Assembly (NCBI GenBank): GCA_029721435.1
Contig: CM056573.1
Coordinates: forward strand, 7,973,001-8,037,000
Origin: Gymnothorax reevesii
Taxonomy: Eukaryota > Chordata > Actinopteri > Anguilliformes > Muraenidae
Direction: 5' to 3'
Length of the DNA stretch: 64,000 bases
In this document: positions 42,171-54,600 of the stretch, in pieces
Layout: each line of letters begins with the position of its first letter
Numbering within the stretch: the stretch's first letter is position 1
Made by a program: the position numbers and the translations under genes
The notes under the pieces: generated by a model
The model's input: the letters and a program-made list of their open reading frames with translations, nothing else
Database searches by the model: none
What the model was told of the DNA's origin: nothing

Positions 42171-42678
42171 ATTCAACGAACCGGCGAAGTGAGTCGGGTC
42201 GATGAGCTTTCTTGGCATAATTTATTAGGCAGACTAGATCCAACTCCGGAGCAGAAGGTGGTGCTAATGCCTCTAATGCGCTCCAATATTATGTTGAAAT
42301 AGTGAAGAAGAAGTTCATGCATTTGGACCAGAGGAATATGGCTTTGAATGAGCCAGAGCAAATGAATTCATTTTTATTCATTTATTCAGAGATAATTGAG
42401 CAAATTGGACACTGTCTCGTGTTCTTAATCATTAAGTGCGAATTTGGTTCTAAAGTTGTGACACTTTATCACTGACTGACTACGGTGCGAGCTGGCATTA
42501 TACTTGGTCAATCCCGGTTCTTTTCTGTGGGTCCTAATACCGTGAAAACGTGCGTTTGTTTTGCGATGAAGAAGCCGCTCGATGTTTTGTGGCTCTGTAA
42601 TCTCATTACTTCGGGCGTATAGCTTCGCTGTGGTGCCATACTTTACTTTCAATGTGTACTGATTTTTGAGTCGTTGCC

Positions 42679-45600
42679 ATGATGCCCGAGGAAACCCAAT
42701 TCGTGTGTCAAAACTGCACAATTTTACGTCAGGTAAGTGAAATACTGCCGGCTGCGAAATGGCTAGCTAGCTAGCTAGCTTGTAGGCTTATTTAGTCAGG
42801 TGGCTAACGTGTATATTTTATTTTTATGCAATTCCTTACCTCGCACAGATGTTCAGACGAGACATTGAGTCGTGAGTACTGGGGTAACCACCTGTCAATA
42901 CAGATCAGCAGATTCGGGTCAGTTTTTGCGGGGACCATATTTGCCGTTTTACATAGTAGTCAGCAGGACAAGTATGTCAAATTTTATACTAGTCCTTATG
43001 AAAATTTACTTGCCCAGCGAAACTTTCTTAATTTAAAATTTCTGGAATGAAAAAAGACTGAATTTAATTCATAATATAATGTTAAATTTCATAATGCACA
43101 TCAGTATTTTACATTTTGGTGCTAATGAAACCTTTAAAGCAAAGTGAGTCACTACCGGCACGTCAGTCGGGTGCACAAATCCGTTATGGGCACGATAGTT
43201 AGAAATATTTGTCTGCAACACTAACGTCGTGCGGGCAGCTCTGCTCATTCACACGGCAGTCGTGTGGTGCGGGTATCCTCGTCCAGAAAGTAAAGTACAT
43301 TTCGACTCGCCTGCTCTGTATGTCACACTTACTTTGTAATCAGCTTTGCTCTTTAAAATAAAGAAAGAAAATAAAGAGAACACTTAAACAGCACAATGTA
43401 ACTCCAAGTCAGTCACACTACTGTGAAATCAAACTGTCCACTTAGGAAGCAACACTGATTGACAATGAATTTCACATGCTGTTTTGTAAATGGAATCGAC
43501 AACTGGTGGAAATTATTGGCAATTAGCAAGACACCCCCAATAAAGGAGTGGTTTTGCAGGTGGTGACCACAGACCACTTCTCGGGTCCTATGCTTTCTGG
43601 CTGATGTTTTGGTCACTTTTGAGTGCTGGTGGTGCTTTCACTCTTGTGGTAGCCTGAGACCGACTCTACAACCCACACAAGTGGCTCAGGTAGTGCAGCT
43701 CAGGTAGTGCAGCTCATCCAGGATGGCACATCAATGTGAGCTGTGGCAAGAAGGTTTGCTGTGTCTGTCAGCATAGTGTCCAGAGCATGGAGGCGCTACC
43801 AGGAGACAGGCCAGTTCATCAGGAGATATGGAGGAGGGCAAAAGCCCAGCAGGAGGACCGCTACCTCCGCCTTTGTGCAAGGAGGAACAGGAGGAGCACT
43901 GCCAGAGCCCTGCAAAATGACCTCCAGCAGGCCACAAATGTGCATGTGTCTACTCAAACCTGTCAAACCGACTCCATGAGGATGGTATGAGGACCCGACG
44001 TCCAGAGGTGGGGGTTGTGCTTACAGCCCAACACCGTGCCGGTCCTTTGGCATTTGCCAGAGAACACCAAGATTGGCAAATTTGCCACTGCCACTGACCT
44101 AGGAACATCAAAGTTTGTTTGTGGATGCATCTTGGGGAGAGGGTGTGTCATGTACCCTATTCAGGTCACTTTGACCTACTTTTTAGCTCGCCGGGACGAG
44201 TAACGTCCGGAGAGCTTTTGTCGTACCCCCGGCGTCCGCGTGCAGAAAAAATTTAACCTTGCCCCAGTGAGCTTTGTTGTCTTTCTGACAACTCTTGTTA
44301 GGAAATATAATATGCATACACCGGTAGGGGACTAGTATTGCACAGCAATACGACATTCGCCGATAGGCGGTGCACTTGTTAACTGAAATGGTTATCAAAC
44401 ATTTTCATATGCATAATAATGGTGATGTGAAACGTCGATGTCTTTCAAAGCTTCTGAATTCCTGTGGCTCTCCATTATTTATTTATTTATTTATTTTATT
44501 TTATTTTTTTTCTGCGTTGGCGTCCGATCGGCTCAACATGGCAAAGAAAATGTTTTCATAAAGGCGAATTATTATTATTATTATTTTTTTTATTTTTTAT
44601 TTTTTTTGGCCTATTCAGTTTGCTTATGCCAGAATAAAGCACTATCTACAACCAGTGTCATTACCATGATGCAGGTTAACTCTTAACCTGTTTCCGACGA
44701 ACCGATTAAGAATCGACAATTTCTTGAATTAATTTACTCATTGTGCACATGTAGAGGAACTCCCTCAAAATTTCGAGCTATGTTGGAGTCTGTAACTCGC
44801 ACTTTATACTGCCTGTACTTTTACTGCTCTTGTTGTTGTTGGCGTTGTTGTCCTTGTTGTCTTAATTTTTCTAATCGCTGTTGTTTTTAATTATTTTATA
44901 TTTTGTATCTGAAGCAGCAAATTTTTTAATTTTGTTGTATCGTGTTGTACAATGACAAATAAACTAATTCTAACCGCACAAGATTCTTAAACTTTGGTTG
45001 AGTTTGTATGGAATGACCCAGAAGGTGATTATGCTGCCGTACTGGAAGAAGCTTGCAGGTCAGGTAGCTGCTCCTCACGCAAAGAAGAAATTTGAAGCCT
45101 CAAAGCCTCCCAGAATTAAACGCGCTTCCTGTGTCAGATCTGCTGATCTGCATGATAGATGGTTTTGTATCTACCCACAATTCAAGATTTTGTTAGCATA
45201 TCTGTCCAGGGTAACATTTCTACAATATGAAGAAGTTTTATCACGGCGTTCGCTCAGTAAGTAGTTTCTGAATCAAGCGTCTTGTGTCAAAATAAAAAAA
45301 AAAATGCATTTCTCTCTCATTTGATTACATGATAAACATGCTTACGTGGTTTTTTTTTTTTTTTTTGTCAAAATACTATTAATATTTTAAGTTTTAACCA
45401 AGTTTTTGAGGTAAAATGGTTTCCGAGGCTCTTTAAAGATTTACGGGAAAAGGCTTAATATCTGCAGAGTAACAAAAAAAAGAAAATGTATAAAATGACC
45501 AATAGTTTGTGGTTTCATAGGACAATTAACAAAAAAAACATGTCCAGCATTGAAAGTAATGGTCAATATGTCTCATTCTGTGCTCATGTCGCTCCTGCAA

Positions 45601-48600
45601 CAGCGCAGATTTGTGTGAATTGGTTTGCGAGGCTTGTGGCATCATACCTGTCTTGTGTTACCTGTTGTCTTTTTTTTTTTTTTTACATAATGATGGTAAC
45701 ATGAAAGACGCATCCAAAGGTTTTTTAGGGTTCTGAGGGCACCTGTCCACACACAAACATGCCTTCATTATGGCAGACCAGAGCAGTTTGACCATTACAG
45801 GTCTCTTTCGGTTTCTGCCTGGAATCCTGCAGCATTCTGTGGTAACAAGAAATATGTGCAATTTGTGAGACACACAATTTGAAGAAACATACAGAGCTGT
45901 CTCCTCCTCCCACAGCTTTATTCACATTATAAAATTCAGCCAAAATATTGCATCCTCATATTTAAAAAAAAACAAAAAACGATGGCAGTGACACCTATTG
46001 GGGACAACATTAATTATTGTCCTTAGATATGATGGTGGTAACAAGGAAGACGGTGACTGAAGCCAGTTTGTGACATGGCTTTACTGACTAACATCTCTGA
46101 GGAAAACTAGGAAATGGGGAGAGAAATCTGTTTTGGAGACGTAAAACACAAAGAAACCTGTGAAGTTTTGTAAGTGATAAGATTTCTTGAGGGAAAAGAG
46201 GAAAAAAAAAAATCAACTTGAGTAAAAGTGACTCCACTTGAGACTGGGAACAAAATGCACATTTTGATCATAAAAATCCTGCTTTTTTTGTGTTTTCCCC
46301 TCAAACATGATCGAGCAATTTTTTTAAACTAGAAGAAAGTGCTCTGCAACATACTAAATTGCTTCCTGAGTGTTTATTATCCCCCGCCAACACGAAGTGG
46401 GAGGGGGATATAGGTTTGACCTCCGTGCGTCCGTCCGTCCGTCCGTGCGTCCGTCTGTCCGTCCGAGATAAAGGGGACAGCTTTACTCAGAAACTACTAC
46501 AGATACAGTAACCAAATTTGGTGTGTAGCTTCAGACCATAAAGGCCTTGATTGAGTTCGAAAATGAGAAGCGCACGATTGGCGGGGGATGTTGTAGACCA
46601 TGTCGACTTGTTTTGAATTAAATAGGTTAAATGCGTTAAGACAATTTTTTACCCCTAAATTGCACACTTGGCTGAAAATCGCCCATAACAGAGTTATAGA
46701 TCTGTTGTGTTTGGATTTGGATGCTCTCAATTCCAGATTATTTTTTGATTATTATCATTGCCATACTCATTATCCTCTCCTTTTTGCAGAACTTGAAGAA
46801 ATATGTGGAGGCACTGTTGATCTTGGAACGAAAGATAATTGACACAGAGTGAGTAATGTACACTGCCTGCCTTTAGGAATTATATAGTCTAATTTGGCTA
46901 GTTTATTCAAGTTATTAATACATTTTGTGATAATGGGAGTTGTGAAACAATGCTCGCGAAATTACAATATTGTTATTGAGTCGGGTAGCACCATAAGGTA
47001 CCTGAACCCTTATGACGACTCGTGAATTTCGTCTGGCTTTGAACAGACTCTGAATCTTTATGATATTCCACAGCGAAAACAATGAGGGAAATGTGGTTGT
47101 TATCCCCCCTTGTGGAGTAATATACACCCCCACAATCTTTGCTTGAGAAATATTAACTTTGCCACTCGGAGCTGTGACGAAGATGCCTGCTCAGTGCACA
47201 CATTACCGGCTTTTCATTCTAGTGTGTTGTCATGACATGGGTCAAGTATTATTGTTTGACATTGAAATGGGCCTATATATTCTTTGCCTGTGCACCTCAA
47301 ATCTTGTGTGGCGAGCATGTTCCAGTCAGGAGTGTGTTTTGTATTGCTTGACTGCCATGTTGCATTGAAATTGATTCAATTAACTGTAAATACGTTTTGT
47401 TTTTCAGCCGTCTGTTGACCGAATACCAGGAGAAATGTGATGATATCCTTTCCATTTCCGCCTTCTAGAAAAAGATCTTGTGCATGTTTCTCGTCTCGTT
47501 GCTTTGTACGGTCTGATGATCTCTTTAGGGGAACACAGAGATGTCCCCTTTGCAGCTGGTATGCGGGCACTGAGGTTTTTGAGTTGATGCATGCTGCAAC
47601 AATATGCCTTTTAAGGGAAGTGAGAAGGGGTGTGACTCGAATGTGTTTTGTGTCTGAGTCAGGAGAGCCTCTGAATTCCAAATGACCTGTAGTGGTTCAA
47701 TGGAGATTTTCCTTGCATTAGTCTGTGTTAGATCAAGCGTTCCTATTATTGTCCTAAAATCCATAGTTGTATTTGGCATTCGAGTCAGATTAAAATGCTT
47801 GGGTTAAGTTAATGTTGGCCAGTGGTTGTATGATGTTTGTATAGCATTGTTGCCTTGGTAGAATTCCTCTTTCTATGTTTTTTTCCTTGACCATTTATTT
47901 ACAGCTTCAAAAATCTCAAAGGTAAGCTCTCCGTTGCCTCCAATTGACTTTTTTCAGACGTTTGATTACAACTTTCTGCAGTGAAAGCGAATTAATTTTG
48001 ACTTTCTGTACGCCTGTGGTTCTAGCTGTCTTCACAGTTGTGGATGTTTGGTCACCTGCTGTTATTATTTGGCCATCAAAAAATATTGTACAGTGTCATT
48101 TTTTTTTATCCAGAAGAGACATTAAATATGGTTTTTGGGTAATTCCGTGTCAAATCTATGAGGCTTGACACCCACTATCGGTGTTTCTGAAATCCTTTTT
48201 CATTGTGTGCACTGATGAAAAAAGTCTTCCTGAAACATTTTTTGCACAAATGTTTATTCTTTTCATAAGTGATATTTAATTTACATTGGTCAAGTCAGCC
48301 ATTTTGACTACAGAAACCCTCAATAAGTTTTAAATTATAACTTCAATTTGGCTCAGCTTTGGCAGTATTGCTGAATGAAGATCAAACAATCCAAAGCAGT
48401 AACCAAGCTCCCCTCATTAGGCCTCTGAGTCCCAATGTTTTTTTTTTTTTTTAATATAGTCCAGTAACATATTCAATCACACCGTGTTGGACAAGACATA
48501 TTGGGCTGAACTTCTGAAATGAATTTCTGTACACTTGATTGACTGTTCTTGTTGAAAAATGAAATGGTATTTTTTCTGTCAGGGGAATTGGGCAGCCAAA

Positions 48601-51600
48601 TTTATCTCCGTAATAATAATAATAATATTAACAACAACAACAAAAAACAACAACAATCATAATAATGATTAACTATTGTTATTTTTATTATTAATAATAT
48701 TAGTAATAATAATTATTATAATAATATTAGTATTATTATTACTACTACCATGATTATTCCAGCACCTGCACGGTCCGCAGGGGTCACTTAGTGGACAGTG
48801 CAGGTGCTGCAGTGATCGTGGTCATAATGCATAATCCCACAAATTTGGAGACTTTGCCCATATTAACTATCGTTTATGAAACCAATAAGTATATATGAGA
48901 TGGTGGGTACATTGTTTCCTGGGGTGACTTGACACGGAATACCCCCATGCTTATTAATAATAATAAAAAGAATAACAATTAATAATTCCAATCCTAATAA
49001 TAATAAATGATAATAATAACGTTGTTGTTGTTGTTGTTATTAGTATTATTAGTATTATTATTACTGGAATTGGATTCCCGATGTAAGCAGATTTCAACAC
49101 TGATAGACCTGGTAGACGACAGTCCTGAAGTCGTGCTGTTTATTCATACTACAAATGTGAAGCTGGTGAAGCTTTCAGTTCTACTGCCACTCGAGCCGCA
49201 GATTTCACAAGACATTTTCTGTCATGAGCGCTAGTGTGTTCAGGTTTGATACGGCTTTTTTAATCTACTAGAATATTTGTTGATTCACTTGCTGTTTTGA
49301 CATCCCCCGCCCCCCCCCTCCCCAGGGAGACCAGTAGGCTGCATCAGGAGCTGGATGCGGTGCTACTGAAGATGGCGCCGTTGGAGAAGCGGAGTCAGGA
49401 GTGCGAGGCCATGCGAGCAGAGCTGGAGGAGAAGAATGTGGGTATCGAATCGGGCAGATCAGAGCGTTCAGTGTTTGGTCATGTATGCAGTGTCATGAAA
49501 GAGAATTTATCCCCTCCTGATTTCCTCTACTTTTATCCATGTTTGTCACACTACATGATGTTTGACTACACTTCATGCTGTATGAATGATCTGCAGAACA
49601 TTATAATGCACAAAAAATGGTTTTTAATTGATAACCCATTTCCTTCATTAAATAAAATTATCCATCTCCTGAACTACCCATATGCTAAAGTTATGGCTGT
49701 GCCTCTCTTTGTAGCAACAATTCCAGCCAATATTCAAATTCCCAGAAATTGGCCTTTCACACTGCAATGGACAAATTTTGGCCTGTTCTGTGCAAGAATG
49801 GCTTTAATTCACCCAGAAGGTATAATTCAGGGTTTTGTTGCAACATCTCAGTGGGGCACAGTTCAGGAGTTTGACTTGGCCAATCGAGTTTCTTTTGAGC
49901 CTTTTCTAGATGGAAATGATCTTGTGTGTCGGATTGTTGTCTTTCTGCGGAACCTGTTGAGCTTGAGCTTTTGGTCACAAACTGATGACGGGAAATTTCC
50001 CCCTAAGGACTTCGAATTGGTGGTACTGTTTATTATAGCATGTTATCCAGTCCCCCAGCACCTTTGTACCATCATGCGGTCACAGCCATGTTTGCGTGTT
50101 GGTATAATGCTTTTATTTTGGAAAATTGTATTAGCTTTTAGCTAGATTTAATGGGACTTGCATCTTTCAACATGGTCTGGGGTCGACTTCAGTCCATGGG
50201 AATAATCCCAAAAGCCAAGGGAGGCACTTAGTTGGATGTTTGTCTGGGTACTTTTGCGACCTCTCTGTGTGAGTTGTTGATGCGCTGTTGGAGGAATCAC
50301 GGTAGGCTGGTTCCACCTGGGAACATTCACCACCGTTCCAAGTTCTCTACTGTTGGAGATGATGATTTTTGCTACTGTTTTAGCTGCAGTCCCAGAATCT
50401 GATGAATACCCCCTTCAAACTAGTATTTAATTTCATTTCATTATAAAAGTTTATTTTAAAATGTTTACCTCATCATGAAGTTATCATTTAAAAACTTTAT
50501 TTTGGTTTTACTCCGGTTGTAGTTATCTTGTATTAAGGGTGGGGAAATGGACATCTTCAAATGTGTACGTTTCCCTGCCACAAACTGACAAATGTTCTGA
50601 TTCGCCAGCCGCTCTATAGGAAATCATTATTATGCACATGAACTCCACCAGCTACTTCATATTTTACCAGCGCTTGGCTGGCGCTGATTTCCCCGCCCTG
50701 CTCCTGTTACATTTTATTTGGGTGCAGATACTTTTTCTCGGCACTGAGCAGTTACTGAATGAGTCATCTTTAATACAGTGGCATTTTAATTGCCCTCTCG
50801 TTTGTCTTGCTTGCAGATCTCTTTGAAGAAGTTTCAGCTGACATGTGAGGAGCTCGACCGACTGAAGGAGGAGAAAGCAGAGTTACTCACTGCGTAAGAT
50901 CAGAAGCCATTACTCGCGTATCGTGCTTTTCAAATAATGATGTATAATTATGGAAGCATATAATTCTATTCTTTGTGCCGTACAGAAAGAAGGGTCTTGA
51001 AAGCCAGTTAAAGACATGTGAAGGTGAGTCATTTTAACTGTTTTCAAATTATTAATTGTACTGTAGTTTTGTGGACTCATTTGTGGATTTTCATTTTAGG
51101 AGTTGTGCCTGACTGTGCTTTTAAAAAAATAAATAAATAAATAAAAAATAAATTATTTATTTTATTTAAACAAATATATGGATGGCAGAAACTGTTAAAA
51201 ATGCATCCTGCCAATGTAAATGGCTATGATGCATCCATAGCTAATGCAGAGTGATGCTTCTTCGCATGGTCAAGGCAGTTTAAATCTTGCTGGTTCTACA
51301 GTGGCCTACAGCACGAGCAAGTGATTGGCATCGTAACTATTCAGTTTATTTACCTACTGCTATAGTAGTTCTCCAGGTTGGCTCGCAACCAAATTTTGTC
51401 GTCAATTTAGCCATTATTATATGCCGAGACAATATAACTATAATATAAAAATATAATCTAATCATTATATATATTTAATAATTATATCATTTTAAGCTAA
51501 CTGAACCGTTTCACAAAGACGCCTTTTTTTTTTCCACTATATTTATTGGTTTTCACAAGTGAAAATGTAACAGTATATATGCAGAAATACAACAACAACA

Positions 51601-54600
51601 ACTTTTCACCCCTCTCCCCCCACCCCCAACCCTAGGGGACAAGCAAGCAAAAAAAAAAAAAAGGGAAGCGTGGACATTATATCCTCAACAAGAGGAATCA
51701 AAACAAAACACAGAGAAAAGAGAAGGGAAAAAAAAAACAGACAAACCAAAGCACATGCGGTGTGTGTGAGAGAAGAAACGTGGTTTTCAGTCAAAGTAGC
51801 GAAACAATACAGATGACATATAGGACAAAATCTCATGTTTGTTCGAGCAGATATGTAATAAAAGGTTGCATATCCTGTTGAAATCATCATTAGGACGTCG
51901 TAAAGCCAGTCTAATTTTTTCTAGTTTCAGGAGTTGTAGTGTATCTCTAACCCAGTGTTTGTAGGAAGGCGGCCTGCTTCCAGTTCAGTAAAATTAATCT
52001 CCTTGCTAAGAGGGTAACAAAAGCAATGCGATCAGATTGTGCTCTAGGAAGATGATCGTCCTCACACTGAATACCAAATATGGCCGTGAGAGGATTTGGG
52101 TTTATTGGTCTTTTTTTTTTTTATTATTTTTTTTATAAATTTGGCATCTTCAATCCCACCCGAATTTGGAATGCCCAATTGGGGAACTATGTACAAAGCT
52201 TGCTCGAATGCGACCCCTTGCTGCCAACTCAGGATAGTGAAGACAGTTCACGGCTCTCCTCCGAAGCACATGCCTGTCAGCCGCTGATTCTTATACACTC
52301 GCTGGTTGAATCTTCGCAAGTTCAGAGCGAGGGCGGAGGATACCCGGACATGAACCAAGCCGGATTCTTTCTGACGAGCGCCCGTCTGGCCAACAGGAGG
52401 TGCTGGAGCAACGAACAAAGCTGTTATCGAATGCCCAAATCCGGCAGTCCCTTCCCAATTTGTAACCCTGTAGCGCGATAGCCAATTGTGCGCTACTCTG
52501 AAAAAGCTGCCGACCCCTGCCGGTGGGTACGCCGAGGCTCGAACCCGCGACGTGGTGATCACCTCTGCACTGCAGCGCAGTGCCTTAACCGTGTGAGCCA
52601 CCCGGCAGCCCTATTGGTCTTTTAAGTATCTTTGATAGGGCATCGAATATAGATGACCAGTAACCCGAGAGCCTCGGACAAAACCAGAATGTATGGGCTA
52701 ATGTTGCAGGTGAGAATTTGCATCTGTTACACAAATTATCCATTGCTGGGTACATCTTTGCGATCCTGTCTTTGGACAAGTGCAGCCTGTGTGCTACTTT
52801 GAATTGAAGAAGGCTATGTCTGGCACAAATTGATGATGAGTGTATTCTTGAAAATATATCTGACCATTCAGTATCTGTAATTTGTATATTCAAATCAGCT
52901 TGCCATGCTTGTCTCAGTGCATCAAGAGATGTCAACTGTAAAGATGAGAGTTTCATATATATAGTGGATGTCATGCCTTTGTTAGATGGAGCTGTTGGAA
53001 ACAAAGTATCAATGGGCTGCTGTTCAGGGATTGCCGGATATGACCGTGTTTGGTTACGAATCCAATCCCGAACTTGTAAAAATTGAAAAAAAAAATGTGA
53101 TTTTGGTAAATCAAATTTAGCTCTGAGCTGGGCAAATGAGGCAAAAGTATCTGCTATGCACAAATCTTTAAATGAGAGAATACCTTTCTCACGCCAGACT
53201 AAGAGTCATGTTCAAGTGAGGGGGGGAAACTGATGATTTGCCACGATTGGGGCACGAAGTGAGCCAGCCTGCCATCCACAGTGTTTTCGCACCTGAGCCC
53301 ATATACACAGAGACTGAAAGGGGGCGGGGGAGGGGGGGGGCGGTAGCAGAAGATGCCCGGCGTGGTGTGGTAGGCATTGCCGAATACAACAAGGCTGGAA
53401 GGGATGATGGGAGGCTTGCATCAGCCTCTATTTGGACCCAGGCGGGAGTCTCATTGTTAACATAGGTTTGAAGCCAATAAGCCAAGGCTCTCAGGTTACT
53501 TGCCCAATAGTATAATTAGAAATGGGTGAAAGCCATCCCACCTATAGATTTGGGTCTTGGTAAAAATTTCTTACGAATACGAGGTGGTTTCTTATTCCAA
53601 ATGAAGTCAGAGATAATCTTATTAAGATGTGGGAAAAAAAGATTTGTTGATAAAGATTGGTATAGTTTGGAACAGGTATAAGAATTTGGGTAATATGTTC
53701 ATTTTTATTAGGTTAATTCTGCCAGCTAATGAGATGGGGAGTGTAGACCATTTGTCAAAGGCCATCTTGGTGCGCTCTAAAAGAGCAGCAAAATTAAGTT
53801 GAAAGAGGTCTGAAATTTTTCGAGTTGCAACTATACCCAGGTTGGTTAATTTATCAGTCGTCACCTGAAAAGGGTAGGAATTAAGAGAGTAATTGTGCAG
53901 CAGAGTTCACAGGGAAAAGTTCACTTTTCGAGACATTAATCTTATACCCAGGAAGCTTGGTAAAACAGTCAAGTGTAGTCATAATATGCGGTAAATTATT
54001 GTGTTGATTTGTTTTTTTTTTCCCTCTCCCCATACAGAAGACTGTTTGGCAACTGAAAAAAAATTGTTTTGTGTCATTTTTGCAATTTGTTTCCTATGAC
54101 ATTAAAAAAGCAGGATATGTCGTGATTCCATAATTTCCGCCAGGGGTTTTATATTTGGACTTGTCTGGTTTTCTAACGGAAATCAGCATCTCATTAACTG
54201 TTTCTTATGCTGTTTTCTTCACACTTGCAGTAGGAGCTGTACTGTTATTTCTCGGTTTGTGCAAACTCCATCATTGTAGTTTGCACTATCCAGCATTGTA
54301 ATAATTGGAGAGGTGCATTTCCCCTCCAGATGCAAGCATCACGAAAGATGGCGAAATTACGGAACTGAAAAAGGAGAAGAATAAATTGGAGGAAAATCTT
54401 CACTCAACTCAGGTGATGATGTTTCCTTTGTAAGCAGATCCTCTAATTCCTGTATGTGCAGCTCCAGTTCTTAAGAAGTTTGCCGAGTGTAGAAAATCAA
54501 AAATGTGATTTTTAAAAGTATTCGCCCTCTAACCTCTGCTGTACTCTCTGTGTTTACGTATATTTAGAATTCCAAATTAATCTCCAATCCCTCTGGCGTC

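Noticed and set aside
43682..43725. Direct repeat CAGGTAGTGCAGCTCA before the Tc1 remnant
   Set aside because: A 17-bp local tandem copy; not a convincing transposon end.
47443..47904. Reading ICE1 intron 3 as GT-AG using the AG at 47903-47904
   Set aside because: No donor GT keeps the frame and the conserved glutamate. The U12 donor, branch site and AC end fit fully.
49297..50145. 282-codon plus-strand ORF
   Set aside because: Starts in intron, contains ICE1 exon 5 (49326-49437), then reads through the GTGGGT donor into intron by chance. The human-like protein continues in the exon at 50817.
52248..52601. 117-codon minus-strand ORF
   Set aside because: Lies inside the SINE; read-through of a tRNA-derived sequence.
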